Assembly (NCBI RefSeq): GCF_024498955.1
Contig: NZ_CP093311.1
Location: 2,653,355 to 2,717,354, forward strand
Length of the DNA: 64,000 nucleotides
Direction of reading: 5' to 3'
Source: Thermomonas paludicola
GTDB taxonomy: Bacteria > Pseudomonadota > Gammaproteobacteria > Xanthomonadales > Xanthomonadaceae
Position numbers and translations under genes: made by a program. Below the pieces are notes generated by a model. The model worked only from the letters and a program-made list of their open reading frames with translations, had not been told where the DNA came from and ran no database searches. Of the stretch, positions 19,001 to 26,800 are shown piece after piece; positions within the stretch are counted from its first letter, which is position 1, and each line of letters starts with the position of its first letter.

Positions 19001-19722
19001 ATCTGCAGCGCATGTGGATCCACCTGCACCGAGGCCGAGGACTCCACCGTTTCGGCAATCGTCTTGAAACCCACCCAGCGCCCGGTGTAGCGGCTCATCG
19101 CCCAGCCCAGCAGGCCCATGTCGAGGATGTCCTGCACGCCGGCCGGGTTCAGCACCGGCATCATCGCGCTGACGAACTCGTGCTCGCTGCCGTGCGGCAG
19201 CGTGGAGCTGCGGCAGTTGTGGTCGTCGGCGGCCAGTGCCAGCACGCCGCCGTGTTTCGACGTGCCCGCCGCATTGGCATGCTTGAAGACGTCGCCGCAG
19301 CGATCCACGCCCGGCCCCTTGCCGTACCACATGCCGAACACGCCATCGTGCCTGGCGCCCGGGAACAGGCCTGGCTGCTGGGTGCCCCAGACCATCGTCG
19401 CACCCAGATCCTCGTTGAGGCCGGGGGTGAACTTCACCGACGCGCCTTCCAGATACGTCTTCGCCCGCCATAGCTCGAGGTCAAATCCACCCAGCGGGCT
19501 GCCCCGGTACCCGCTGACAAAGCCGGCGGTGTCCAGGCCCGCGCGCTCATCGCGCAGCTTCTGCATCAGCGGCAGCCGCACCAGCGCCTGCACGCCAGAC
19601 AGGTAGATCCGGCCCTCGACGCGCCGGTACTTGTCCTCCAGCGTGTAGTCGGCGTCCAGCACGTCGTGGGTGAGCAGGGCCTTGGCGGATTCGGGTGAAG
19701 ACAGTTCGGCGGTAGAGGTCAT
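16027..19722 (-). CDS. Indolepyruvate ferredoxin oxidoreductase, fused alpha-beta type
   Basis: 1231-aa single-chain enzyme that decarboxylates aryl-2-oxoacids (indolepyruvate and other 2-oxo acids from amino-acid transamination) to acyl-CoA with ferredoxin reduction. The N-terminal part (GFVSGYRGSPLGGFDLELWRA) is the TPP-enzyme pyrimidine-binding region. The middle has the TPP pyrophosphate-binding domain (around GIGCHYMVTWMDR and DGTYFHSGSLAIRQA). A Cys-rich segment CEGCGDCGAKSFC...CNKDYSCVEGFC binds Fe-S or replaces the separate ferredoxin domain. The C-terminal third (ITGVGGTGVVTIGALLGMAGHLEGK) is the gamma domain. This long form without a classic 2[4Fe-4S] ferredoxin module is common in aerobic proteobacteria. 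A hairpin leader precedes the start. Confidence 0.92.
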   Translation of the reverse strand: MTSTAELSSPESAKALLTHDVLDADYTLEDKYRRVEGRIYLSGVQALVRLPLMQKLRDERAGLDTAGFVSGYRGSPLGGFDLELWRAKTYLEGASVKFTPGLNEDLGATMVWGTQQPGLFPGARHDGVFGMWYGKGPGVDRCGDVFKHANAAGTSKHGGVLALAADDHNCRSSTLPHGSEHEFVSAMMPVLNPAGVQDILDMGLLGWAMSRYTGRWVGFKTIAETVESSASVQVDPHALQIVLPGDDEFEMPPGGLNIRWPDPPLEQEMRLHRYAVKAAQAFARANRIDRVVIDSPDARLGIVTTGKSHLDVLQALEYLGLDEASCRDLGIRVYKVGMTWPLEPQGIRAFASGLQDILVVEEKHAFIESQMKELFYNFEGQRPSIVGKYDETGTWILPSTGELTPARIASVIAARVQRFHDSQHIRDVLQWIEHKEGELALPRANFPRVPHYCSGCPHNTSTKVPEGSRAQAGIGCHYMVTWMDRSTDTFTHMGGEGVTWAGQAAFTDTPHIFQNLGDGTYFHSGSLAIRQAIAVGVNITYKILYNDAVAMTGGQPVDGTLSVPQIAHQMRAEGVQTIALVSDDIDKWTDPSIFPNGVSFHDRRDLDAVQKRLREVKGTSILIYDQTCATEKRRRRKRGKIVDPQKRVLVNSLVCEGCGDCGAKSFCVSVLPKDTEYGRKREIDQSNCNKDYSCVEGFCPSFVTVHGGKPRKGRKIDASARLAALPAPRIVSDLAQPWNILITGVGGTGVVTIGALLGMAGHLEGKGSSVLDQTGLAQKGGAVTTHIRIAKTPDDIHAVRIAAGEADLVLGCDMVVVNDYWTLSKIRPQRSTVVLNTYQAMPGTFTTRPDMEFPAADIVKAVATALGGDMPLQIDATQIATALMGDAIAANLFMLGYAWQQGLVPISLDALLRAIELNGAAVEMNKTAFAWGRLAVVDMLAVLDAAGIVRNLPTAAERAGHVLPLLGATANEAAESGLNPHAVALRSEDELRHVPASDAGEAAFAALDDARLSRSLDEVIARRVAFLTQYQSARYARRYRDFVAKVRAVEATRAPGSTDLSEAVARYFFKLMAYKDEYEVARLYTSGDFRRTLQAQFEGDYKLHFHLAPPLLARKNAQGQLQKKEYGPWVFTAFRVLAKLRRLRGTPLDVFGYTAERRGERALIGEYVRTVTALLDKLDAGNVDLAAQIASIPEHIRGFGHVKDAHLHKARARLAELLKEWDNPLRIVQAG

Positions 19723-19743
19723 GTGGACTCCGATTACAGCGAA

Positions 19744-19765
19744 AACGCCGCCAGGCGGCGGCGTT
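19744..19765 (-). promoter_or_regulatory. Terminator-like hairpin in the leader of the indolepyruvate oxidoreductase gene
   Basis: On the minus strand AACGCCGCC-GCCT-GGCGGCGTT, directly followed by TT, forms a 9-bp stem with a short T-run. It lies 22 nt upstream of the ATG and downstream of a putative extended -10 (19782-19790). It therefore looks like either a second terminator behind the protease gene or an attenuator of this gene. Confidence 0.5.
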
Positions 19766-19781
19766 CGAGCAAAGACTCGAC

Positions 19782-19790
19782 ATTTTAGCA
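19782..19790 (-). promoter_or_regulatory. Putative extended -10 promoter for the indolepyruvate oxidoreductase gene
   Basis: Minus-strand TGCTAAAAT fits the extended -10 form TGnTAnaaT. No good -35 hexamer is visible at the usual distance. It lies between the terminator of the upstream protease gene and the leader hairpin, the only place where a promoter could sit in this 190-bp gap. Confidence 0.4.
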
Positions 19791-19865
19791 GGCCGGCCGA
19801 ACGGCCTTCCGCGACTCAGGAGCCAACCCGTCAGCACCGCGCCGATGGCCTGGAATCCCGCCACG

Positions 19866-19892
19866 AAAAACGGCCCGCTTGCGCGGGCCGTT
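19866..19892 (-). terminator. Rho-independent terminator after the M4 protease gene
   Basis: Minus strand ACGGCCCGC-GCAA-GCGGGCCGT, a 9-bp GC-rich stem with a tetraloop, followed by a run of T residues. It starts about 23 nt after the protease stop codon and would end the five-gene transcript. Confidence 0.88.
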
Positions 19893-19914
19893 CGTCGTCA
19901 CGCGAGGGCGGTCA

Positions 19915-21555
19915 TCAGATCGCCGGAACAACGCTCACGGCAGCCCATGCTGCATTCACCGCGTTGTACTGCGCGGAACCCGCACCGTACAGGTCCGTGG
20001 CGGCGCTGAGGGTTGCGGTGCGCGCGGCCGCGTAGTTGGTGCTGGAGGTCATGTACACCGTCAGCGCGCGGTACCAGATCGCGCCAGCGGCGGTGCGGCC
20101 GATCCCGGTCAGGGCGGTATTGCCGTTGCACACCAGCGACGCCGGGGTCAGGTTGGCCCAGGTACCGGCACCAAACCCGGCCGGCACCACCGCGCCTTCC
20201 GCCAGCAGGTAGTAGAAGTGGTTGGCCACGCCCGAGCTGTAGTGCACGTCGAGACTTCCGATGCTGCCGGTGTAGCAATCCGGCGAGCGGCCGTCCAGGC
20301 TGGGCTTGAACATCCAGCGGATCGCCTTGCTCATGTCGGCGTTGTTCGGGAACAGCTTCTCGCCCATCACGTAGTTGGGCGCATTGTTCGGGTTGTTGGC
20401 GTAGTACTCGACCATCGTGCCGAAGATGTCCGAGTTGGCTTCGTTCAGGCCACCGGATTCACCGCTGTACACCAGCTTGGCCGTGCGGCTGGTCACGCCA
20501 TGCGACATTTCGTGACCGGCCACGTCCATCGCCACCAGCGGCAGGATGCTGGCACCGTTGTCGCCATCGCCGAAGGTCATGCAGAAGCACGAATCGCTCC
20601 AGAACGCATTCTGGTAGTTGCGGCCGTAATGCACGCGGCTGATGGCGCCCACGCCATCGTTGGCGATGCCGTTGCGACCATGCTGGGTCTTGTAGTAATC
20701 CCAGGTCATGGCGATGCCGTAATGGGCATCGGCGGCCACGGTCTGCGAATTGCTGATCAGGTTGTTGCCCCAGACGTTGGTGCTGCCGCTGTACACCGCA
20801 CCCATGCCGGAGGTCTTCATCGACATGTTGTGGGTGGCACCGCCGCCGCGAGTCATGTCCACCATCTGGTAGCTGCTGCCGCACTTGGTGGTGTTCAGCA
20901 CCACGTCACCCACGGCCATGGTCTTGCCGGTACCCGCAACCGAGGTGGCGCCGACGCAGCTGCCGCTGCCGCCCGGACCGGGCTTGGCGGTCTGCACGCT
21001 GTCCCACTGGTTCAGGATGCGACCATTGGTCGCGTCCACGAAGTAATGCATTTCGGTGGGGGTCTGGTCGGCCTTGATGCCGTTGAAGGTGACTTCATGC
21101 GCCAGCACCGGGGCGGTGCCCAGCGCGTAGATCACCATGCGCGAGCTGGGCGCACCGATGAACTTGCTGCCGAAATGGGCGCCGGCCGCCACGATGGCCT
21201 GGTCACGGCGCAGCTGCGGGCGCAGGCCCGGGCGTGCGGCGGTGGTCAGGGTTTCGCTGGTCCCCGCCAGCTTGCCATTGCGCGAATGCACGACAACGTC
21301 GCCGCCGATCATCGGCAGGCCGTTGTAGGTACGGTCGAAGCGCACGTGCTCGGTGCCATTGGCATCGACGATCACGTCGCGGGCGACGAACGCATCGGCG
21401 GCGGCGCGACGCACCAGCGACGCGTGGTTGCCGAGCAGGGCATCGGCGCGGGCAATCGCCGCAGACTTCGACGGCGCCGCCGCTTGGGCCGGGGCCGCAG
21501 CGAGGGCCAGCGTGGACGCAATAGCAAGAGACAACAGGCTAGCTTGTACTTTCAT
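19915..21555 (-). CDS. Secreted M4 (thermolysin-family) zinc metalloprotease
   Basis: 546-aa preproenzyme. The start at 21555 is chosen for its signal peptide (MKVQASLLSLAIASTLALAAAPAQA) and GGAG eight bases upstream; the longer frame to 21792 overlaps the preceding gene. A propeptide with FTP/PepSY-like character covers about residues 25-200. The mature catalytic domain has H348-E349-x-x-H352 (GHEMSH) with E372 exactly 20 residues after H352, matching the thermolysin zinc ligands, and the later catalytic-histidine region DVHYSSGVANHFYYL. No pre-peptidase C-terminal domain follows. It is the last gene of a tight cluster headed by a giant autotransporter, 19 bp after the preceding gene, and could process that passenger. 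This is inference, as M4 enzymes are usually broad exoproteases. Confidence 0.93.
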   Translation of the reverse strand: MKVQASLLSLAIASTLALAAAPAQAAAPSKSAAIARADALLGNHASLVRRAAADAFVARDVIVDANGTEHVRFDRTYNGLPMIGGDVVVHSRNGKLAGTSETLTTAARPGLRPQLRRDQAIVAAGAHFGSKFIGAPSSRMVIYALGTAPVLAHEVTFNGIKADQTPTEMHYFVDATNGRILNQWDSVQTAKPGPGGSGSCVGATSVAGTGKTMAVGDVVLNTTKCGSSYQMVDMTRGGGATHNMSMKTSGMGAVYSGSTNVWGNNLISNSQTVAADAHYGIAMTWDYYKTQHGRNGIANDGVGAISRVHYGRNYQNAFWSDSCFCMTFGDGDNGASILPLVAMDVAGHEMSHGVTSRTAKLVYSGESGGLNEANSDIFGTMVEYYANNPNNAPNYVMGEKLFPNNADMSKAIRWMFKPSLDGRSPDCYTGSIGSLDVHYSSGVANHFYYLLAEGAVVPAGFGAGTWANLTPASLVCNGNTALTGIGRTAAGAIWYRALTVYMTSSTNYAAARTATLSAATDLYGAGSAQYNAVNAAWAAVSVVPAI

Positions 21556-21574
21556 GGCGCGTTCTCCGTGATGA

Positions 21575-22162
21575 TCAGGCTCGGCCATCGCCGTGCCGAG
21601 TTGGGTTGGGGCGGGTTTGTTGCGGGATGGCACGACGCCCCTTAGCCGCCAGCACCGGCCCCCTGATCGGAGCGGGCGGCAAAAGAGTGGCATTTTCAAA
21701 ATACGACACGCGCAACTGCAGGCCACGCGGGGAATAACCGATGAACACGGCGTCGAAACCGGGTTCGACCGCGGCCTTGTAGGCGGCGGCAATCTTGGCG
21801 TTCTCGATTTCCAGCAGGATGCCCAGGCTTTCCGGACGCTTCAGCCCGGCGTTGAAGTCCTGCAGCACCTGCTTGCAGCGCTGGAAGAACGGCAGCTCCT
21901 GATGCTGCCCACGCAGCGGCTTGGCGAAGAACTGCCGGTAGTAGTAAGTCGGCTGGCGCAGGCGCGGCAAGATCTTCACCACGGCAGTGCCGACGCCGCA
22001 CAGGGCGCCGCCCGCATCGCGCGCGATGCACACGACCTGCTGCGCGCGCTGCTCCGCTGCCGCCTCATCGACGATGGCCTTCTGCTCGCGCCAGAACGCC
22101 ATCAGCTCCTGGGCAAGCTCGGGCGTGACCTGCTTCCAGACCGGGAGGATCTCGATCTTCAC
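21575..22162 (-). CDS. Unidentified 195-aa protein, possibly acyltransferase-like
   Basis: I do not recognise this protein with certainty. No signal peptide or membrane segment is visible. The core (residues about 1-165) has alternating strand and helix character, with VVCIARDAGGALCGVGTAVVK, LLEIENAKIAAAYKAAVEPGF and AVFIGYSPRGLQLRVSYF, which is weakly reminiscent of GNAT-type acyltransferases. The C-terminal 30 residues are Pro/Arg-rich and may be disordered. Its start overlaps the stop of the EF-hand gene by 4 nt and its stop lies 19 bp before the M4 protease, so it belongs to the autotransporter cluster. If it is an acyltransferase, it could modify a cluster product in the cytoplasm. Confidence 0.7.
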   Translation of the reverse strand: MKIEILPVWKQVTPELAQELMAFWREQKAIVDEAAAEQRAQQVVCIARDAGGALCGVGTAVVKILPRLRQPTYYYRQFFAKPLRGQHQELPFFQRCKQVLQDFNAGLKRPESLGILLEIENAKIAAAYKAAVEPGFDAVFIGYSPRGLQLRVSYFENATLLPPAPIRGPVLAAKGRRAIPQQTRPNPTRHGDGRA

Positions 22163-22611
22163 TTCTGCGCGCCCTTGGCTTGCGCCGCCTGCGGCGCCAT
22201 CGCCTCGACCAGCTTGATGTATTCGGCGAATTCCAGCTTGCCGTTGGCATTGGCATCGAACCGCGCCAGTGGCGGCGCCGCCTTGCCGGCGTTCTTGATC
22301 AGCAGCAGATTGCCGTATTCACTGGCCTCGATGGCCCCGTCATGGTTGCCATCGATGGTCGCGAACTGCCGGCGCAGCGCCAACTGCGCCCTGGCGACGG
22401 CCTGCGCCTGTTCCCACCCGCTGCGGAACTCCACCAGCGACAACTGGCCATCGTTGTTCTTGTCCCAGGCCTTGAACATGTTGGCGGACGGATCCGCCGC
22501 AGGTGCCGCGGAATTTGCGGCCGGCGCGGCCGGCTTGGCTTGCGCGCGCAGCGCCTGTGCGGGCACCAGCACACCCAGGGCGAGCGCGGTTGTGGCGAGA
22601 ATGCGGATCAT
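22159..22611 (-). CDS. Exported EF-hand calcium-binding protein
   Basis: 150 aa with an N-terminal signal peptide (MIRILATTALALGVLVPAQALRAQA) and a short Ala/Pro-rich linker. Three EF-hand-like loops are visible: DKNNDGQLSLVEF (about residue 50), DGNHDGAIEASEY (about 87) and DANANGKLEFAEY (about 118). All keep Asp/Asn at positions 1, 3 and 5, Gly at 6 and Glu at 12, so calcium binding is likely. The start overlaps the TIGR03032-like gene by 4 nt and the stop overlaps the next gene by 4 nt, implying translational coupling. It may supply or sense calcium for the surface protein or for the calcium-dependent M4 protease made by the same cluster; that role is inferred. Confidence 0.88.
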   Translation of the reverse strand: MIRILATTALALGVLVPAQALRAQAKPAAPAANSAAPAADPSANMFKAWDKNNDGQLSLVEFRSGWEQAQAVARAQLALRRQFATIDGNHDGAIEASEYGNLLLIKNAGKAAPPLARFDANANGKLEFAEYIKLVEAMAPQAAQAKGAQK

Positions 22612-23831
22612 GCTGCGGGCGCCTCCACCGGCAATTCGGATTCAAAGGTGATCAGGTCGCGGATTTCGTTGGTCCGCAGGCCGATCATCATCGGATGCTT
22701 CACGTTGGGCAGGAAGCTGATGTCGAAGATCTCGCTGATGTCGCCTTCGAAGCGGATCCAGTTCAGCACATCGCCATTGGTCAGCGAAATGATCTGCACG
22801 CCGCACCACGGATCGGCATCGCGCTTGCTCAGTTCGTCATCCAGCTGCAAGCCTTCGAAGCGCTGGTTGCGCGGCTTCGACAGTCCCACCGCCGCGACGT
22901 TGCCGATGATCGACAGGCCGCGCGCGAAACCGGGCACGAAGGCGAGCGGCACGAACGCTTTTTTCTCGAAGTCCACCCAGCCCAATTGACCGGTGCCGGC
23001 GTTGAGCAGCCACAGCTTGCCGTTGTGCCAGCGCGGCGAATGCGGCATCGACAGCCCTTCGCAGACGATTTCGTCGGTGTCCATGTCGATGACCACGCCG
23101 CCATCGCGGCGCCGGTCACGCCAGCCATCGACGCTGTCGCTGCGGCAAACGGCGGTCACGTACTTGGGTTCGCCGTCAACCATCGCCAACCCATTCAGGT
23201 GGCACCGGTCTTCCGGCGCCAGCTTGCTGATGAAGTTCGGCTTCCAGATCGCCTTGAAGCTGTGCGTCTGGCTGAGTTCCGCAATGCAGGAATACTTGGT
23301 GTTGACGAAGACCACCTTGCCGTTCTTGCGGATCCCCAGCTCATGGATGTCCAGATCGCCGATGGTTTGCGCATTGCGCGGCACGTAGCACTTGTCGAAC
23401 TGACCGTGGATGATCTCGTTCGGGCGCAGCACGTTCTCGAACCGCCACAGCTGGTACAAACCGCCCAGATAAATGCGCTGCGCATTGCCGACCACGCCCA
23501 TCGCGCGCTCGAAGATGCGCTCGAAGAACGACACCCGGCCTTGCCGGTCGCTGCCGACCAGATAGATGCGACCGGACTGGTAGGAGGTGATCGCCAGTGA
23601 CAGGCGATTCTGCCCAAGCCACCCGGCCAGGCCGCGCGAACAGCTCTTTTCCACTTTCAGCTTGGTGATGTCGCGGGGGGCCTGCGCGGCGGCTGGCGGG
23701 CTTGCGTCGGCAGCCTTGGCTGGCTCGGCTGCGGCGGCCTCGGCGGCGATCGCATCCAGCCCCGTGTCCAGCTCAGGCGTGTCCTGATTGGACTGGATAT
23801 CGGCGTCTTTCTGATTGTTTTCGTTGGTCAC
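22608..23831 (-). CDS. TIGR03032-like (DUF4915) protein
   Basis: 407 aa. An acidic, Ala-rich low-complexity segment (about residues 1-55) is followed by a domain of repeated strand motifs: SYQSGRIYLVG, LYQLWRFENVL, DLDIHELGI, HLNGLAMVDGEPKYVTAVC, GLSMPHSPRWHNGKLWLLNAGTG, VDFEKKAFVPLAFVPGFARGL. These match my recollection of the TIGR03032 family, probably a beta-propeller, whose biochemical role is not established. I recall members near genes for large repetitive surface proteins, and here it directly follows a giant autotransporter (65-bp gap with a hairpin). No signal peptide is seen, so a cytoplasmic location is likely. The last codons overlap the EF-hand gene. Confidence 0.8.
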   Translation of the reverse strand: MTNENNQKDADIQSNQDTPELDTGLDAIAAEAAAAEPAKAADASPPAAAQAPRDITKLKVEKSCSRGLAGWLGQNRLSLAITSYQSGRIYLVGSDRQGRVSFFERIFERAMGVVGNAQRIYLGGLYQLWRFENVLRPNEIIHGQFDKCYVPRNAQTIGDLDIHELGIRKNGKVVFVNTKYSCIAELSQTHSFKAIWKPNFISKLAPEDRCHLNGLAMVDGEPKYVTAVCRSDSVDGWRDRRRDGGVVIDMDTDEIVCEGLSMPHSPRWHNGKLWLLNAGTGQLGWVDFEKKAFVPLAFVPGFARGLSIIGNVAAVGLSKPRNQRFEGLQLDDELSKRDADPWCGVQIISLTNGDVLNWIRFEGDISEIFDISFLPNVKHPMMIGLRTNEIRDLITFESELPVEAPAA

Positions 23832-23858
23832 TTGCTGTCCAGACTACGGTGTTGAAGC

Positions 23859-23886
23859 CATGGGCCTGGCAGGTGCCAGGCCCATG
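23859..23886 (-). promoter_or_regulatory. Hairpin between the autotransporter and the TIGR03032-like gene
   Basis: Perfect 12-nt arms (CATGGGCCTGGC and its complement) with a 4-nt loop, in the 65-bp gap after the autotransporter stop. No T-tract follows, so it probably does not stop transcription fully. It could protect the 3' end or tune the ratio of the 8-kb upstream gene to the downstream genes. Confidence 0.5.
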
Positions 23887-23896
23887 TCGTGAGGTG

Positions 23897-26800
23897 TTAC
23901 CAGGAGAAGCGGACGTTGGCTTGGCCGCCGACGAAGCTCTTGTAAGCGCCGCCATCGGTCCAGTTGGCGCCGATGGTGAAGCCGAAGCCGCCCTTCTGCA
24001 CGCCCAGGCCCAGTTCAGCCATCGCGCTGGTGCCCTGGGTGCTGGTGGTGCCGACGAAGCTGCCGACGGTGTAGCTGCTCTTGCCGTCGAACTCGTGGAT
24101 GGCGGACAAGGTGCCATACGGCGTCCAACGCACATCGCCCATCTGGAAGGTCTTGTTGAGCTCCACGCCGATGCGGCCGCGCGAGAACGTGCCGCCGTGG
24201 GAAACGAAGTTCAGCAGTCCGCCCTGGAAGGCCTTGACGTCATTCACCGTGGTGCGGGTGTACTGCGCCTGCGGCACCAGGGTCATGCCGCCCAGCTGCC
24301 ACTCGTAACCCGCTTCGAGGCTGTAGGCATTGGCATGTGCGCGGCTGGCCATGGTGCCGGCCGCCGACATCGTGCGGATGTCGGTCGCCATCCAGCGACC
24401 ACTCAGGTCAACGTAGAAGCCGCCGGGCACGTACCAGGTCGCGTAGGCACCGAAGGTCGAGCCATCCAGGCGATTTTCGCCCACGCCACCATCGATCAGT
24501 CGCTGGCGGCTGTCGGCGTTGCCGAACGTCAGGCCGGCGTGGAAGTTGCCGGTCAGGTTGGCGTTGATGCCGACTTCATGGCCCCAGCTGGTCTGGTTGG
24601 AGTTGAAGTTGCCACCCTGGCCGAAGTTGCCGGCGGTGTGCGCCAACTGCATGTCGCCCTGCTCGGTGTAACCGCGAACGAATGCGCTCAACACCTTGCC
24701 GGCATCGCCGTAAGGATTGACGCCCAAGCGCTGGCGGAAGGTGCCGACCTGGGTGTTGAGGAAGCCAGCCGCGCCCGAAGCCGCCGACGCCGCCAGCGTG
24801 CCGCTATCGCTCAACCCGTTCACCTGCATGCTGATCGAGAACACGTCATTGGCGGTATTGGTCGCATTGATCGCACTGTTCACGCCCAGGCCCAGGGTCA
24901 GGAAGTTCGCGTTCTGGTTGTAACCGATGAACTGGCCCGCCACGAAATTGCCCGCGGCCGAAGTTCCGGTGACATTGGCGAACGACACGGTGGTGGTGGC
25001 AGTGGTCGGCATGCCCGCGAACGCCACGTTGACCGTCTGCTTGGCATTGCCGGCAACGTCGCCGTTGACCTGCAGCTGGTCGGCGGCGAGCGTGGCCAGG
25101 TTCACGTCGATGCTCATCGTGCCCGTGCCGGCCAGCGTGCCGCCCAGCGTCAGCTTGTCGGTGGTGACGCCGTTGGTGAAGTCCACCAGGCCGGTATTGC
25201 TGAACGTGCCACCGGCCGTATCGATGCTGCTGTTGCCGACGACCTTCAACGTCCCGCTGTTGTTGAACAGGTTGACTTCGCCTGCCAGCGGCAGCACCGG
25301 AATCACCGCCGGGCCCATGGTGATGGTGCCATTGGTCAGGCGGATCGTGCCGGCATTGGTGATGGTGTCATCACCGGCATCCATCGCGATCGCGCCGCCA
25401 TTGATGGTGATCAGCCCGGTTGCGGCATTGGTGAGCAGGTCATTGCCGTCACCGAAGCTGGTGTAGGTGGTGCTGCCGACATCCCACAGGCCACCGGCCT
25501 TGTTGTTGAACACGTCGTTGCCTGCGTACAGGTTGATCGCGCCCAGGATCGTGCCGCTGTTGTTGATGACTTCGACGCCATCGCCGCCCACCACCGCGAA
25601 GGCGGCGCCGTCGGCGCCGTCGGCGCTGACCTTGCCGCCCGCAAGGTTGTTCAGGGTGTTGGTTCCGTACACGCCCTCGAACGCGACGCCCACCGACAAG
25701 GTAGCGCCACTGGCATGGATGATGCCGGCGTTGTTGACGGTCATGTCGCCGCTGGCACTGAGCACATGCACGCCCGCCGCCAAGTCACCATTGGTCGCTT
25801 CGATGTGGCCCGTGGACGCATTGTTGACCGTGACATCGCCATGGGCTTCGGCAACGATGCCGATGGAGACATACGGCGAGGTCGCGGAGATGCTGCCGCT
25901 GTTGTTGGCGGTAACGCTGCCCTGGCCGGACTGCACCGACATGCCGTAGGCACCGTGGTCGGCCGTGGCCGTGATGGTGCCGGAGTTGCCCGCCATGGCA
26001 TCGCCCATTGCGGCGTAGCTGGTCAGGCCGATCGACATGCCGAGATCCGAATTGGCAACGATATGCCCGGCATTGCTTGCAGACGAATCGCCCTGCGCGC
26101 TGTACGCCTGGATGCCGACGGCGCCGTAGCCACCGTCAGCCGCAATGCCGCCGGCATTGGTGACTGCCACGTTGCCGTATTCCGAACGACCCTCGATGCC
26201 GATGGCAACGAAGTAGGCCGTGGCGGCAACCTGGCTGGTCGAGGCCGTGGTGACCGTGGTGCCCTGATCCGAGCGCGCCACGATACCGGTCGCAGTGTAG
26301 TAGCCGGTCGCGGTGATGTTGCCGCTGTTGGCCGCTTGCGCATACAGCCCGCGCGCAAACATGCCGTAAGCAGTGTTGCCGGCATAGCTGCCGTGGCCGC
26401 TCACCGCGGTGATGTCGCCGCTGTTGGTCACCGTCGCGGTTCCCGCATCGGCCCGCGCGAACGTGCCTACTGCCACGTCATTGGCACTGACCACGCTGAT
26501 GCTGCCGCTGTTGCCGACGCCGGCATCGCCCTGCGACGCCACGCCGAACATGCCCGCGGACTGACCGTAGGCATAACCTTCGATGCTGCCCGCATTGACC
26601 ATCGTCACGTCGCCCTGGGTGGCCACGCCGAACGCACCCCAACCCTTGCCCGCGTACGAGTAGAACTCGATGCTGCCGCCCTGCTGGTTGGAGACCACCA
26701 GGTCGCCGGTACCGGCCGAGGCATACACGCCGAACGCATACTTGCCGTTGGCGTACACGCTGCCGCCGTTGACCACGGTGGCGTCACCGAAGGCGCGCGC

